Positions 23,345 through 31,576 of a stretch of 51,601 bases of DNA are shown here, piece by piece; the stretch's first letter is position 1; every line of letters begins with the position of its first letter. A program made the translations under genes and the position numbers. The stretch spans positions 1-51,601 of the forward strand of contig NZ_ASXG01000193.1 in the NCBI RefSeq assembly GCF_000411975.1. The letters are read 5' to 3'. Origin of the DNA: Amycolatopsis orientalis DSM 43388. Lineage in GTDB: Bacteria; Actinomycetota; Actinomycetes; Mycobacteriales; Pseudonocardiaceae. The notes beneath the pieces are model-generated. The model made no database searches. It saw only the letters and a list, made by a program, of their open reading frames with translations, and was not told where the DNA came from.

Positions 23345-23990
23345 GAGTGCACTCCCCAAGGTCTCCCGGCCGCTGCTGCGCGACGAGGCGTACGAGCGCA
23401 TCCGGCACGCCATCATCGACGGCAGCCTCCCGCCGGGCACTCCGCTGCGCGACGCCGACCTCGCCGAGCAGCTGGGACTGTCCCGCGCCCCGGTCCGGCA
23501 GGCGCTGCTGCGGCTGGCCGAGGATCGGCTGGTGGTGTCGAAGCCGCAGAGCTACACGAGGGTCGCCGAGTTCGACGCCGATGACGTCCGCGACGCGGTC
23601 CGGCTCGTCCGGGCGCTGCACGAGCTGGTCGTGCGCGAGGCGCTCCCCCGGCTCGGCAAGCCGCAGATCGCGGCGATGCGGGAAGCCAACCAGAGGTTTC
23701 GCGCGGCCGTCGCCGCCGGGGACGTCGGCAAGGCGATCGAGGCGGACGACGAACTGCACGACATTCCGGTGCGCGCGTGCGGCAACCGGGCGGTCGCGGC
23801 GACGCTCGACCGGTACACGCCGCTGCTGCGCCGTCTCGAATACGCGCGGTTCAGCTCGCTGCCCGCGCATCGCTCGGTCACCCGGCACGACGAGCTCATC
23901 GCCGCGCTCGAAGCCGGCGACGAGGCCGCTGCCGCACAGCTCACTTCAACGATTTGGACCGACCTCGAAGCCCTCCTGGAGGACGCGTGA
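23343..23990 (+). CDS. GntR-family transcriptional regulator (FCD type)
   Basis: A 215-residue regulator: winged helix-turn-helix at about 10-75 (YERIRHAIIDGSLPPGTPL, LAEQLGLSRAPVRQALLRL), then an all-helical FCD ligand-binding domain with Asp/His metal-type positions (ADDELHDIPV, SVTRHDELIAALEAGD). No Shine-Dalgarno precedes either candidate start. I use GTG at 23343 because the predicted transcription start coincides with it; ATG at 23334 is the alternative. The stop overlaps the acdS GTG (GTGA), so the two form an operon and this is probably the ACC/D-amino-acid-responsive repressor of acdS. The ligand is inferred from context only. Confidence 0.88.
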   Translation: MSALPKVSRPLLRDEAYERIRHAIIDGSLPPGTPLRDADLAEQLGLSRAPVRQALLRLAEDRLVVSKPQSYTRVAEFDADDVRDAVRLVRALHELVVREALPRLGKPQIAAMREANQRFRAAVAAGDVGKAIEADDELHDIPVRACGNRAVAATLDRYTPLLRRLEYARFSSLPAHRSVTRHDELIAALEAGDEAAAAQLTSTIWTDLEALLEDA

Positions 23991-24985
23991 GCCTGGCTGA
24001 TTTCCCCCGTTTCCCGTTGCTCGCCGGGCCTTCCCCGGTGCACCGGCTGGAGCGGCTGACCGAACACCTCGGCGGCGCGACCGTCTGGGCCAAGCGCGAG
24101 GATCTCAACTCCGGACTCGCCTACGGCGGCAACAAGACGCGCAAACTGGAGTACCTCGTCGCCGACGCGCTCGCCCAGGGCGCGGACACGCTCGTCTCGA
24201 TCGGCGGGGTCCAGTCGAACCACACGCGGCAGGTCGCGGCCGCGGCGGCGCGGGCCGGGATGAAAGCCGTGCTGGTGCAGGAAAGCTGGGTCGACTGGCA
24301 CGATCCGCTGCACGACAAGGTCGGCAACATCCAGCTGTCGCGGATCCTCGGCGCGGACGTCCGGCTCGTCGACGCCGGGTTCGGCATCGGCTTCAAGGAG
24401 AGCTGGGAGCGGGCGCTGGCGGAGGTCGAGGAGGACGGCGGCACGCCGTACGCGATCCCGGCCGGCGCTTCGGACCACCGGCTCGGCGGGCTCGGGTTCG
24501 CGAACTGGGTGCTGGAGCTGGAAGAGCAGGAACGCGAACTCGGCGTTTTCTTCGACACCGTCGTGGTGTGCTCGGTCACCGGCAGCACGCAAGCGGGGAT
24601 GATGGCCGGAGTGGCCGTATGCGGGAAGCCGCGGCGGATCCTGGGGATCGACGCGTCGGCGAAGCCCGACGAGACGCGCGAGCAGATCGGCCGGATCGCG
24701 AAGAACACGGCGGAGCTGATCGAGGCCGGGCCGGTCGAAGACGTGGTTCTCGACGAGCGTTATCACGCGGGCGTCTACGGGATTCCGGACGAGCAGACGC
24801 TCGACGCGATCCATACTGCCGCGCGGCTGGAAGGCATGATCACCGACCCGGTGTACGAGGGCAAATCGATGGCCGGGCTGATCGACCTCGTGCGCACCGG
24901 TGAGATCGCGAAGGATTCGAACGTGCTGTACGCGCATCTCGGCGGGCAGCCCGCGATCAACGCGTACACGAGCGTGCTCGGCTGA
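23987..24985 (+). CDS. acdS: 1-aminocyclopropane-1-carboxylate (ACC) deaminase
   Basis: A fold-type II PLP enzyme that opens the cyclopropane ring of ACC, the plant ethylene precursor, to 2-oxobutyrate and ammonia. Features: KREDLNSGLAYGGNKTRKLEYL with the PLP Lys, SIGGVQSNHTRQVAA, the Glu in DPVYEGKSM and the Leu in YAHLGGQPA. The last two positions distinguish true ACC deaminases from D-cysteine desulfhydrases. The 332 residues match the family. GTG start 23987 overlaps the gntR stop. ACC deaminase in actinomycetes is linked to life with plants. D-cysteine desulfhydrase remains a less likely alternative. Confidence 0.88.
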   Translation: MSLADFPRFPLLAGPSPVHRLERLTEHLGGATVWAKREDLNSGLAYGGNKTRKLEYLVADALAQGADTLVSIGGVQSNHTRQVAAAAARAGMKAVLVQESWVDWHDPLHDKVGNIQLSRILGADVRLVDAGFGIGFKESWERALAEVEEDGGTPYAIPAGASDHRLGGLGFANWVLELEEQERELGVFFDTVVVCSVTGSTQAGMMAGVAVCGKPRRILGIDASAKPDETREQIGRIAKNTAELIEAGPVEDVVLDERYHAGVYGIPDEQTLDAIHTAARLEGMITDPVYEGKSMAGLIDLVRTGEIAKDSNVLYAHLGGQPAINAYTSVLG

Positions 24986-24988
24986 ACC

Positions 24989-25014
24989 GGGTGCCCGGCC
25001 GAGGCCGGGCACCC
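24989..25014. terminator. Bidirectional terminator between acdS and ridA
   Basis: GGGTGCCCGGCC (24989-25000) and its perfect complement (25003-25014) form a nearly loopless 12-bp palindrome between two convergent genes, four bases after the acdS stop. Confidence 0.85.
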
Positions 25015-25021
25015 AGCCGGC

Positions 25022-25408
25022 TCAGTCCAGGACAGCGAGCACGTCGATCTCCACCAGGAGACCGGCGGGCAGCCCCACGTACACCGTGGTGCGGGCCGCG
25101 TACGGGGCTTCGCCGATCAGCTCGTTGTAGACCTCGTTGAACGCGGCGAAGTGGCTCGTGTCGGTGAGGTACACACGCACCATCACCGCGTCCGCGAAGC
25201 TCGAGCCCGCCTCTTCGAGCAGCGCGTTCAGGTTCTTGAACACCTGCCGGGTCTGGCTCACGACGTCGTCGCCGACGATCTCGCCGGTGGCCGGGTCGAA
25301 CGCGACCGCGCCGGCGACCTGGAGGATGTTCCCCTTGCGGACGGCCTGCGAGAAGTTCGCCGGCGGCTTCGGCGCGTTCTCGCTGGTGATCGCCGTCTTG
25401 CCCATCAT
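25022..25408 (-). CDS. ridA: RidA/YjgF-family imine deaminase
   Basis: A 128-residue YjgF/YER057c/UK114 protein. It hydrolyses reactive enamine/imine intermediates released by PLP dehydratases and would form a trimer in the cytoplasm. The family residues are present: GNILQVAGAVAFDP, YLTDTSHFAAFNEVYNE, and the essential Arg in PYAARTTVYVGLPAGLLVEID. The ATG at 25406-25408 overlaps the iclR stop (ATGA); a second ATG follows at once. As the last gene of kdgK-iclR-ridA it suits a pathway with a PLP dehydratase, here the D-glucosaminate/D-serine dehydratase-like enzyme across the divergent promoter. Confidence 0.9.
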   Translation of the reverse strand: MMGKTAITSENAPKPPANFSQAVRKGNILQVAGAVAFDPATGEIVGDDVVSQTRQVFKNLNALLEEAGSSFADAVMVRVYLTDTSHFAAFNEVYNELIGEAPYAARTTVYVGLPAGLLVEIDVLAVLD

Positions 25409-26163
25409 TGCCCCTTTCCGTTCCCCGTCCATCCACTGTGGACGGAAGCTTCCTCGGCGGCGGCCAGCAGCTCGGGCACGAGCGCCAGCAGCCCGTCGTA
25501 GTCCAGCAGCACCTTCGGCACCGACATCGACGCCGCGGCGAGCACTTCGCCGCCCGCGCCGCGCACCGGCGCGGAAATGCAGTGGATGAAGTCCTCGTGC
25601 TCGGCATTGTCCACGGCGTACCCGCGCTCAGCGACCTGGTCGAGTTCGGCCAGGTACGCCTCGGGCGTGGTGATCGTGTTGGCGGTGAGCACGACGTAGT
25701 CGATCGAGCGGGCGATCTCCTCGCGTTTCGCCTTCGGCATCGCCGCGACGAGCACCTTGCCGACCGCGGTGCAGTGCAGCGGCGCGCGTTTGCCGACCCG
25801 CGAATACATCCGGACCGCGTGGTGCCCCTCGAACTTGTCGATGTACACCACCTCACCGTCCTCATAGGACGCCAGGTGCACGGTGTGCCCGGTGCGCGAG
25901 TTCAGCGCGGCGAGCGCGTCGTGGGAGCTGCGCCGGACGTCGCGGTCCTCCAGCGCCTGGTTGGCGAGGTCGAAGAGCGCGCTGCCGAGCCGGTAATGCC
26001 GGGCTCCTTCGCGCCGCACGAAATGGTGTGCTTCGAGGGTGCGCAGCAGCCGCAGCACGGTCGTCTTGTGCACGCCGATCTCTTCGGCCAGCTCGTCGAG
26101 CGTCTTGCCGCCGCGCGCGAGACCGCTCAGCAGCGTCAGCGCGCGGTCGAGACTTTGACTCAC
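25405..26163 (-). CDS. IclR-family transcriptional regulator
   Basis: A 252-residue regulator with an N-terminal winged HTH (about 3-60: SLDRALTLLSGLARGGKTLDELAEEIGVHKTTVLRLLRTLE) and a C-terminal IclR effector domain (CTAVGKVLVAAMP, VDNAEHEDFIHCISAPVRGAGGEVLAAASMS). Such proteins often sense sugar acids; KdgR, which responds to KDG, belongs to this family. GTG start 26161-26163 overlaps the kinase stop. It probably controls the divergent intergenic region at 27165-27263, where GCAAC/GTTGC half-sites cluster. That assignment is inference. Confidence 0.9.
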   Translation of the reverse strand: MSQSLDRALTLLSGLARGGKTLDELAEEIGVHKTTVLRLLRTLEAHHFVRREGARHYRLGSALFDLANQALEDRDVRRSSHDALAALNSRTGHTVHLASYEDGEVVYIDKFEGHHAVRMYSRVGKRAPLHCTAVGKVLVAAMPKAKREEIARSIDYVVLTANTITTPEAYLAELDQVAERGYAVDNAEHEDFIHCISAPVRGAGGEVLAAASMSVPKVLLDYDGLLALVPELLAAAEEASVHSGWTGNGKGQ

Positions 26164-27164
26164 GTGACCACCAGTCCCTCCCCGGTGAGCCGGACCGAAC
26201 CCCAGCTGTCGGCGTCCGCCTGCACCAGTTTCGTCACGACGGCCTCGGCCAGCGGCGCGCCGACGTCGTCCTGAGTCAACAGTGTCGCCGCGGCTTGCAG
26301 GTGGCCGCGCCGGAGCCGGGTCAACGGGTCGGCTCCGCGCAGGGTCGCGGCCAGGAATCCGGCGGCGAAGGCGTCCCCGGCGCCGACCGGTTCCACGACA
26401 TCGACCCGCAGCGCGGGCGAGAACAGCGGTTCGGCCGAACCCTCGACGAGGGTCGCGCCGCGTTCGCCGTGCTTGACCACCAGCGTGCGCGGGCCGGGCA
26501 ACAGAGCGCGCAGCTTCGCCGGATCGCCGGTGCCCCACACGCGTTCCGCCTCGTCGTCGCCGGTCAGCACCAGATCGGCCTTCCCGGCCAGTTCGGCGAG
26601 CACGGACTGGTCGCGGCCGGCCCACAGCGCGGGGCGGTGGTTCACGTCGAACGACACGAGCAGATCGCCGCGCGGACGGTCGAGCAGCGCGCGGACGAGC
26701 GCGAGGCAGCTGTCCGAAAGAGCGGGCGTGATCCCGGAAAGGTGCAGCACTCGGACGCCGGAGAAATCGAGCCGGGACACCAGCTCCGGACCCATGCCGG
26801 ACGCGGCGGAACCCGCGCGGTAGTAGCGGACGGGACTGCCGCCCGCACCGCTTTCCTTCACGTACAGGCCGGTCGGGCGGGCCGGGTCGACCACGACGCC
26901 GCGGACGTCCACGCCCGCCGCCGCGATCTCGCGGACGAGCGCGCGGCCGAACGGGTCGTCCCCGACCGCGCTGACCCATCCGCTGGGCACGCCGAGCGCG
27001 GGCAGGTGGCACGCGACGTTCGACTCCGCGCCGCCGACGGTGCGCAGCCAGGTGCGCACCTCGTCCGGCGGGCCGGGTTCGGCGGGCACGAACAACGCCA
27101 TCGACTCGCCGATGCAGAGCACTTCAGGCGGCACTCCTGGCGACGCTGTCGGACTGCTGGTCAC
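26160..27164 (-). CDS. kdgK: PfkB-family sugar kinase, probable 2-keto-3-deoxygluconate kinase
   Basis: A ribokinase-fold kinase of 334 residues. It opens with VLCIGESMALFVP, then GGAESNVACHLPALGV, a substrate-lid region TGLYVKESGAGGSPVRYYRAGSAAS typical of KDG kinases, FDVNHRPALW, and the PfkB signature EPVGAGDAFAAGF with the catalytic Asp. RYYR and FDVNHRP point to KDG as substrate rather than ribose or fructose. The GTG start 27162-27164 follows AAGGA. It would turn KDG from the divergent operon into KDPG for Entner-Doudoroff-type cleavage. No KDPG aldolase is encoded in the window. Confidence 0.85.
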   Translation of the reverse strand: MTSSPTASPGVPPEVLCIGESMALFVPAEPGPPDEVRTWLRTVGGAESNVACHLPALGVPSGWVSAVGDDPFGRALVREIAAAGVDVRGVVVDPARPTGLYVKESGAGGSPVRYYRAGSAASGMGPELVSRLDFSGVRVLHLSGITPALSDSCLALVRALLDRPRGDLLVSFDVNHRPALWAGRDQSVLAELAGKADLVLTGDDEAERVWGTGDPAKLRALLPGPRTLVVKHGERGATLVEGSAEPLFSPALRVDVVEPVGAGDAFAAGFLAATLRGADPLTRLRRGHLQAAATLLTQDDVGAPLAEAVVTKLVQADADSWGSVRLTGEGLVVT

Positions 27165-27180
27165 TGACGTTCCTTCCCCG

Positions 27181-27252
27181 TTGACCTGTGGCCACCCGGA
27201 TGCTACACCTAGGCAACGCATTTTGCGCAACGTCCGTTGCAAGATACGCAAC
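27181..27252 (+). promoter_or_regulatory. Divergent promoter region with GCAAC/GTTGC operator cluster
   Basis: For the plus-strand operon, TTGACC (27181-27186) and TACACC (27204-27209) lie 17 bases apart, putting the start near 27216. Immediately downstream are GCAAC half-sites at 27213-27217, 27227-27231 and 27248-27252 and an inverted GTTGC at 27236-27240, including the palindromes TTGCGCAA and GTTGC-N7-GCAAC. This layout fits an IclR-type repressor that blocks transcription of the catabolic operon. The minus-strand promoter for kdgK is not evident. Confidence 0.6.
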
Positions 27253-27263
27253 CGAGGTCCCAG

Positions 27264-28562
27264 ATGAACAGCAACGCCGCTCTCACCGCCGCCGTCCGAG
27301 CCGGGCGCGGCGAACGGATCGACTGGCGCTTCCGCGCCCTCCCCCCGGCCCTGTCCGGACTCACGCTCGACGAAGCCGCGGCCCGCCGCGCGAAGCTCTT
27401 CGACGACGGCTTCTTCGGTCCGTTCGTGGTCCTCGACGCGGCCGCGCTGGAGCACAACCTCGCCACCATGGCCCGCTGGTGCGCCGAACGCGGCATCGCG
27501 CTCGCGCCGCACGGCAAGACGACGATGGCGCCGGAGCTGTTCGCCCGGCAGCTGGAGCACGGCTCGTGGGGCATCACCGCGGCGAACGCCGGGCACGTGC
27601 GGATCTACCGCGCGTTCGGCGTGTCGCGGATCTTGCTGGCGAACCAGCTCGTGGACCCGGCCGCGCTGCGCTGGCTGGCCGGCGAGCTGGCGGCGGATCC
27701 GGATTTCGAGTTCGTCTGCTGGGTCGACTCGGTGCGCGGCGTCGAGCTGATGACCGAAGCGCTCGCTGGTGCCGAGCGGCCCGTCGACGTGCTGGTGGAG
27801 TTGGGCGGCGAAGGCGGCCGCACTGGGGTCCGGGACGCCGCGACCGCGCTGGCCGTGGCCGAAGCGGCGGCGAAGAGCCCGGTGCTGCGTCTGCGCGGCA
27901 CCGGCGGGTACGAAGGCGCGCTCTCGCACCACACCGACGAAGCTGCGCTGGCGAAGATCAGTTCCTATGTGGACACTCTGCGCGACGCGACGATCTCCTT
28001 CGCGGAGAAGGGTTTGCTCGCCGCCGGTCCGGTGTACGTGACCGCCGGTGGCAGCGCGTACTTCGACCGCGTCGTGGACGAGCTGACCAAGCCGTGGCCG
28101 GACGGCCTCGAGGTGGTCCCGATCCTGCGCAGCGGCGCGTACCTGACGCACGACGACGGCTTCTACCGCGAGATCTCGCCGCTTGGCGAACACCCGCGCA
28201 TCGCTGGCGTCGACAGCTTCCGTCCGGCGCTGCACGCGTGGGCGCAGGTCACGTCGAAGCCGACGCCGAAGCTGGCGCTGCTCACCGCGGGCAAGCGCGA
28301 CCTGCCGTTCGACGAAGGCATGCCGGAGCCGCAGTTGCTGCGCAAGGACGGCGTGGTCACCGACCTGACCGGACACACCGTCCCGAAGCTCAACGACCAG
28401 CACGCGTTCCTCGAGCTTCCCGAAGGGTCGCCGGTCGAGGTCGGCGACTGGGTTCGGCTCGGCCTGTCGCATCCGTGCACGACGTTTGACAAGTGGTCGT
28501 TGCTCCCGGTTGTCGACACCGACGGCGAGACGGTCGTCGACTTCGTCCGGACGTGGTTCTGA
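27264..28562 (+). CDS. Fold-type III PLP dehydratase (D-serine/D-threonine/D-glucosaminate type)
   Basis: A 432-residue member of the alanine-racemase-fold family containing eukaryotic-type D-serine dehydratase, D-threonine aldolase and D-glucosaminate dehydratase. PLP Lys is K85 in APHGKTTMAPELF. A C-terminal metal site is given by His and Cys in LSHPCTTFDKW. Start ATG 27264 has GAGG six bases upstream; the stop overlaps the next gene (TGATG). The neighbours suggest it dehydrates and deaminates D-glucosaminate (2-amino-2-deoxy-D-gluconate) to KDG and ammonia: a KDG kinase and RidA across the promoter, and a deacylase for N-acyl-D-amino acids downstream. A plain D-amino-acid deaminase is the conservative alternative. 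Confidence 0.8.
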   Translation: MNSNAALTAAVRAGRGERIDWRFRALPPALSGLTLDEAAARRAKLFDDGFFGPFVVLDAAALEHNLATMARWCAERGIALAPHGKTTMAPELFARQLEHGSWGITAANAGHVRIYRAFGVSRILLANQLVDPAALRWLAGELAADPDFEFVCWVDSVRGVELMTEALAGAERPVDVLVELGGEGGRTGVRDAATALAVAEAAAKSPVLRLRGTGGYEGALSHHTDEAALAKISSYVDTLRDATISFAEKGLLAAGPVYVTAGGSAYFDRVVDELTKPWPDGLEVVPILRSGAYLTHDDGFYREISPLGEHPRIAGVDSFRPALHAWAQVTSKPTPKLALLTAGKRDLPFDEGMPEPQLLRKDGVVTDLTGHTVPKLNDQHAFLELPEGSPVEVGDWVRLGLSHPCTTFDKWSLLPVVDTDGETVVDFVRTWF

Positions 28563-30157
28563 TGGACCTCGTGATCCGCGGCGCGCGCGTCGCCGACGGA
28601 ACCGGGGCTCCGCTGGAAATCCGCGACGTCGGGATCACCGGCGACCGCATCGCCGACGTGGCCGCGCCGGGAGAACTGACCGCGCCGCGCGTGCTCGACG
28701 CGACCGGCCAGGTCCTCTCCCCCGGCTTCATCGACATGCACTCGCATTCCGACCTGCAGCTGCTCGCCAACCCGGACCACCTCGCGAAGATCAGCCAGGG
28801 CGTCACCACCGAGGTGCTCGGCCAGGACGGTCTCTCCTACGCACCGGTCAACGACGAGGTGCTCGCGAGCCTGCGCCAGCAGCTCGCCGGATGGAACGAC
28901 GACCCGGCGGGCTTCGACTGGAACTGGCGCTCGGTCGGCGAGTACCTCGACCGGCTCGATCAGGGCATCGCGACGAACGCCGCGTACCTCGTCCCGCAGG
29001 GAACGGTGCGGATGCTCGTGGTCGGCTGGGAAGACCGGCCCGCCACCGACGCCGAGCTGGCTCGGATGCGGGAACTGATCGCGACCGGGCTGGCCGAAGG
29101 CGCGTTCGGCCTGTCGTCCGGGCTCACCTACACGCCCGGGATGTACGCGACCACCGAGGAACTGGTCGAGCTGTGCCGCGTGGTCGGCGAGCGCGGCGGT
29201 TACTACAGCCCGCACCACCGCAGCTACGGCGCGGGCGCGCTGGAGGCGTTCGCGGAAATGGTCGACGTCTCCCGCCGCTCCGGCTGTCCCCTCCACCTCG
29301 CACATGCGACGATGAACTTCTCCGTCAACAAGGGCAAAGCGCCGGATCTGCTGCGGCTGCTGGACAACGCGCTCGACGACGGCTGCGACATCACCCTCGA
29401 CACCTACCCGTACCTGCCCGGCGCGACCTACCTGTCCGCGCTGCTGCCGAGCTGGGCCACCGAAGGCGGTTTGGAACCGACCCTCGCCCGGCTGTCCGAT
29501 CCGGACACTCGCGAACGGATCCGGGCGGAGATCGAGGAGTCCGGTTCGGACGGTGCGCACGGCGTGCCGATCGACTGGGACGCCATCGAAATCAACGGCG
29601 TGCGCCGCGAGGAAAACGCCGCGTTGGTCGGACACAGCGTCCTCGCCTCTGCACGCAAGAACGGGAAAACCCCGGCAGAGCTGTATTTCGACACCCTGAT
29701 CGACGAAAAGCTCGGCACGTCCTGCCTGATGCACGTCGGGCACGAGGAGAACGTGCAGGCGATCATGCGGCACCGCACGCACACCGGCGGCTCGGACGGC
29801 CTGCTGGTCGGGGCGCGGCCGCATCCGCGGGCATGGGGCACCTTCCCGCGCTACCTCGCCCGCTACGTCCGGGAACTGGGCGTTCTCGAACTGGCCGACT
29901 GCGTCGCGCACCTCACCGGGCGCGCGGCACGGCGGCTGGGGCTGTCCGACCGGGGCCTCGTCCGGCCCGGTCATGCCGCCGACCTGGTGCTGTTCGACCC
30001 GGACACGGTCGCCGACACCGCGACGTTCGACAATCCGCGGCAACCGGCCGCGGGCATCTCCCACGTCTTCGTGAACGGCGTCGCCGCACTCGAAGACGGG
30101 TCCCCCACCCGCGCGCTCGCCGGGCATTCCCTTCGCCATCCCGGGAGTCGACGATGA
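28562..30157 (+). CDS. N-acyl-D-amino-acid deacylase (amidohydrolase superfamily)
   Basis: A 531-residue D-aminoacylase. The metal site motif DMHSHSD (59-64, His 60 and 62), SPHHRSYGAG and LHLAHATMN supply the expected His ligands, and THTGGSDGLL the late Asp. Where classical D-aminoacylases have a metal-bridging Cys (GNCG), this protein has GQDG (Asp 89). N-acetyl-D-glucosaminate is formally an N-acyl-D-amino acid, so in this operon the enzyme may deacetylate it to D-glucosaminate. General N-acyl-D-amino-acid hydrolysis is the safe call. ATG 28562 overlaps the preceding TGA; the stop overlaps gntP (ATGA). Confidence 0.88.
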   Translation: MDLVIRGARVADGTGAPLEIRDVGITGDRIADVAAPGELTAPRVLDATGQVLSPGFIDMHSHSDLQLLANPDHLAKISQGVTTEVLGQDGLSYAPVNDEVLASLRQQLAGWNDDPAGFDWNWRSVGEYLDRLDQGIATNAAYLVPQGTVRMLVVGWEDRPATDAELARMRELIATGLAEGAFGLSSGLTYTPGMYATTEELVELCRVVGERGGYYSPHHRSYGAGALEAFAEMVDVSRRSGCPLHLAHATMNFSVNKGKAPDLLRLLDNALDDGCDITLDTYPYLPGATYLSALLPSWATEGGLEPTLARLSDPDTRERIRAEIEESGSDGAHGVPIDWDAIEINGVRREENAALVGHSVLASARKNGKTPAELYFDTLIDEKLGTSCLMHVGHEENVQAIMRHRTHTGGSDGLLVGARPHPRAWGTFPRYLARYVRELGVLELADCVAHLTGRAARRLGLSDRGLVRPGHAADLVLFDPDTVADTATFDNPRQPAAGISHVFVNGVAALEDGSPTRALAGHSLRHPGSRR

Positions 30158-31545
30158 TTCACTGGCTGCAGACCAGCACGGCCGGGCTGCTCACCCTGGC
30201 CGCGGTGTCCATCGCGGTGCTGCTTTTCCTCATCATCAAGGTGAAGGTCGAACCGTTCATCGCCTTGATCGTGGTGGGGCTGCTCACCGCGCTGGCCGCG
30301 GGCGTGCCGGTCGGCACCCTCGTCGGCACCGCGCAGAAAACGTCGGATTCGCTGCTGGAGAAGGGCTTCGGCAGCATTCTCGGGCATATCGCGGCGATCA
30401 TCGGGCTGGGCACGCTGCTCGGTTCGATCCTGGAGAAATCCGGCGGCGCGCGCGTGCTCACCGCCGCGCTGCTGCGGACGTTCGGCGAGAAACGCGCGCC
30501 GCTCGCGATGGGTCTTTCCGGTCTGATCTTCGGCATCCCGGTGTTCTTCGACATCGGGATTTTCGTGCTCGCACCTCTGGTGTACGCGGCGGCGAAACAA
30601 GGCGGCCGGTCGATCGTGCTGTACGCGATGCCGTTGCTGGCCGGGCTTTCCATCACGCACGCCTTCATCCCGCCGCACCCGGGACCGGTCGCCGCGGCCG
30701 GGCTGCTGCACGTCGATCTCGGCTGGCTGATCCTGATGGGCGCGGTCTGCGGCATCCCGGCCTGGTTCATCGGCGGCATCCTGTACTCGACGTGGATCGG
30801 CAAGCGGGTGAACGTGCCGCTGGCCGAGGACTTCGCGAAGCTCGCCGGCGAAGAAGGCGAACAGGAAGGCCCCGCGCCGTCGCTCAAGCTGGTCGGCGGC
30901 ATCATCGCGGTGCCGCTGGTGCTGATCCTCGTCGGCACCTTCGGCAGCATCCTGCTCCCCAAGGGATCGACCGGCGCGGGCATCGCGGCTTTCCTCGGCA
31001 CGCCGGCCATCGCGCTGACCATCGCGACCCTGCTCGCGTCGTGGCTGCTCGGCCGCCGCCGCGGGATGAGCGGCGCGGATCTCGCCCAGCTTTCCGCCAC
31101 CGCGCTGCGCCCGGTCGCGATGATTCTTCTCGTCGTCGGCGCGGGTTCGTTCTTCGGCGCGGTGCTGTCCGCGACCGGCATCGGCAAAGCCGTGGCCGGT
31201 TCCCTCGGCGACGCCGGGCTTCCGGTGCTGCTGGCCGCGTACATCATCAGCTGCGGCATGCGCATCGCGCAGGGTTCCGCGACGGTCGCGATCGTGACCA
31301 CGAGCGGGATCGTCGCGCCCACGGTGATGGAACTGCATTATTCCCAGGCGCAATTGGCGCTGGTGGTGGTCGCGATCTCGGCCGGGTCGATCATCGCCTC
31401 GCACGTGAACGACGGCGGATTCTGGATCGTGTCGCGGTATTTCGGCCTCACCGTGACCCAGACCCTGAAAACCTGGACCGCTTTGGAAACAGTCCTTTCC
31501 CTGAGCGGTTTCGGTGTGGCAGCATTGGCGATGGCATTGGTCTGA
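30154..31545 (+). CDS. GntP-family permease
   Basis: A 463-residue inner-membrane transporter with at least 12 hydrophobic segments. The family includes GntP/GntT (gluconate), DsdX (D-serine) and KdgT-like carriers. Hallmarks: VEPFIALIVVGLLTALAAGVP, GSILGHIAAIIGLGTLLG, GLIFGIPVFFDIGIFVLAP, LPLLAGLSITHAFIPPHPGP-type sequence, and SHVNDGGFWIVSRYFGL near the C-terminus. ATG 30154 overlaps the deacylase stop, with GGGAG upstream. In this operon it would import an aldonic or D-amino acid; N-acetyl-D-glucosaminate or D-glucosaminate fits both known substrate types of the family (inference). Confidence 0.92.
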   Translation: MIHWLQTSTAGLLTLAAVSIAVLLFLIIKVKVEPFIALIVVGLLTALAAGVPVGTLVGTAQKTSDSLLEKGFGSILGHIAAIIGLGTLLGSILEKSGGARVLTAALLRTFGEKRAPLAMGLSGLIFGIPVFFDIGIFVLAPLVYAAAKQGGRSIVLYAMPLLAGLSITHAFIPPHPGPVAAAGLLHVDLGWLILMGAVCGIPAWFIGGILYSTWIGKRVNVPLAEDFAKLAGEEGEQEGPAPSLKLVGGIIAVPLVLILVGTFGSILLPKGSTGAGIAAFLGTPAIALTIATLLASWLLGRRRGMSGADLAQLSATALRPVAMILLVVGAGSFFGAVLSATGIGKAVAGSLGDAGLPVLLAAYIISCGMRIAQGSATVAIVTTSGIVAPTVMELHYSQAQLALVVVAISAGSIIASHVNDGGFWIVSRYFGLTVTQTLKTWTALETVLSLSGFGVAALAMALV

Positions 31546-31576
31546 ACCACATCGGCACAGGTTCCGGGGGTATTCG

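Noticed and set aside
28163..30139. A 658-codon frame antisense to the deacylase gene
   Set aside because: Arg/Val/Gly-rich shadow of a strongly supported plus-strand enzyme with catalytic motifs.
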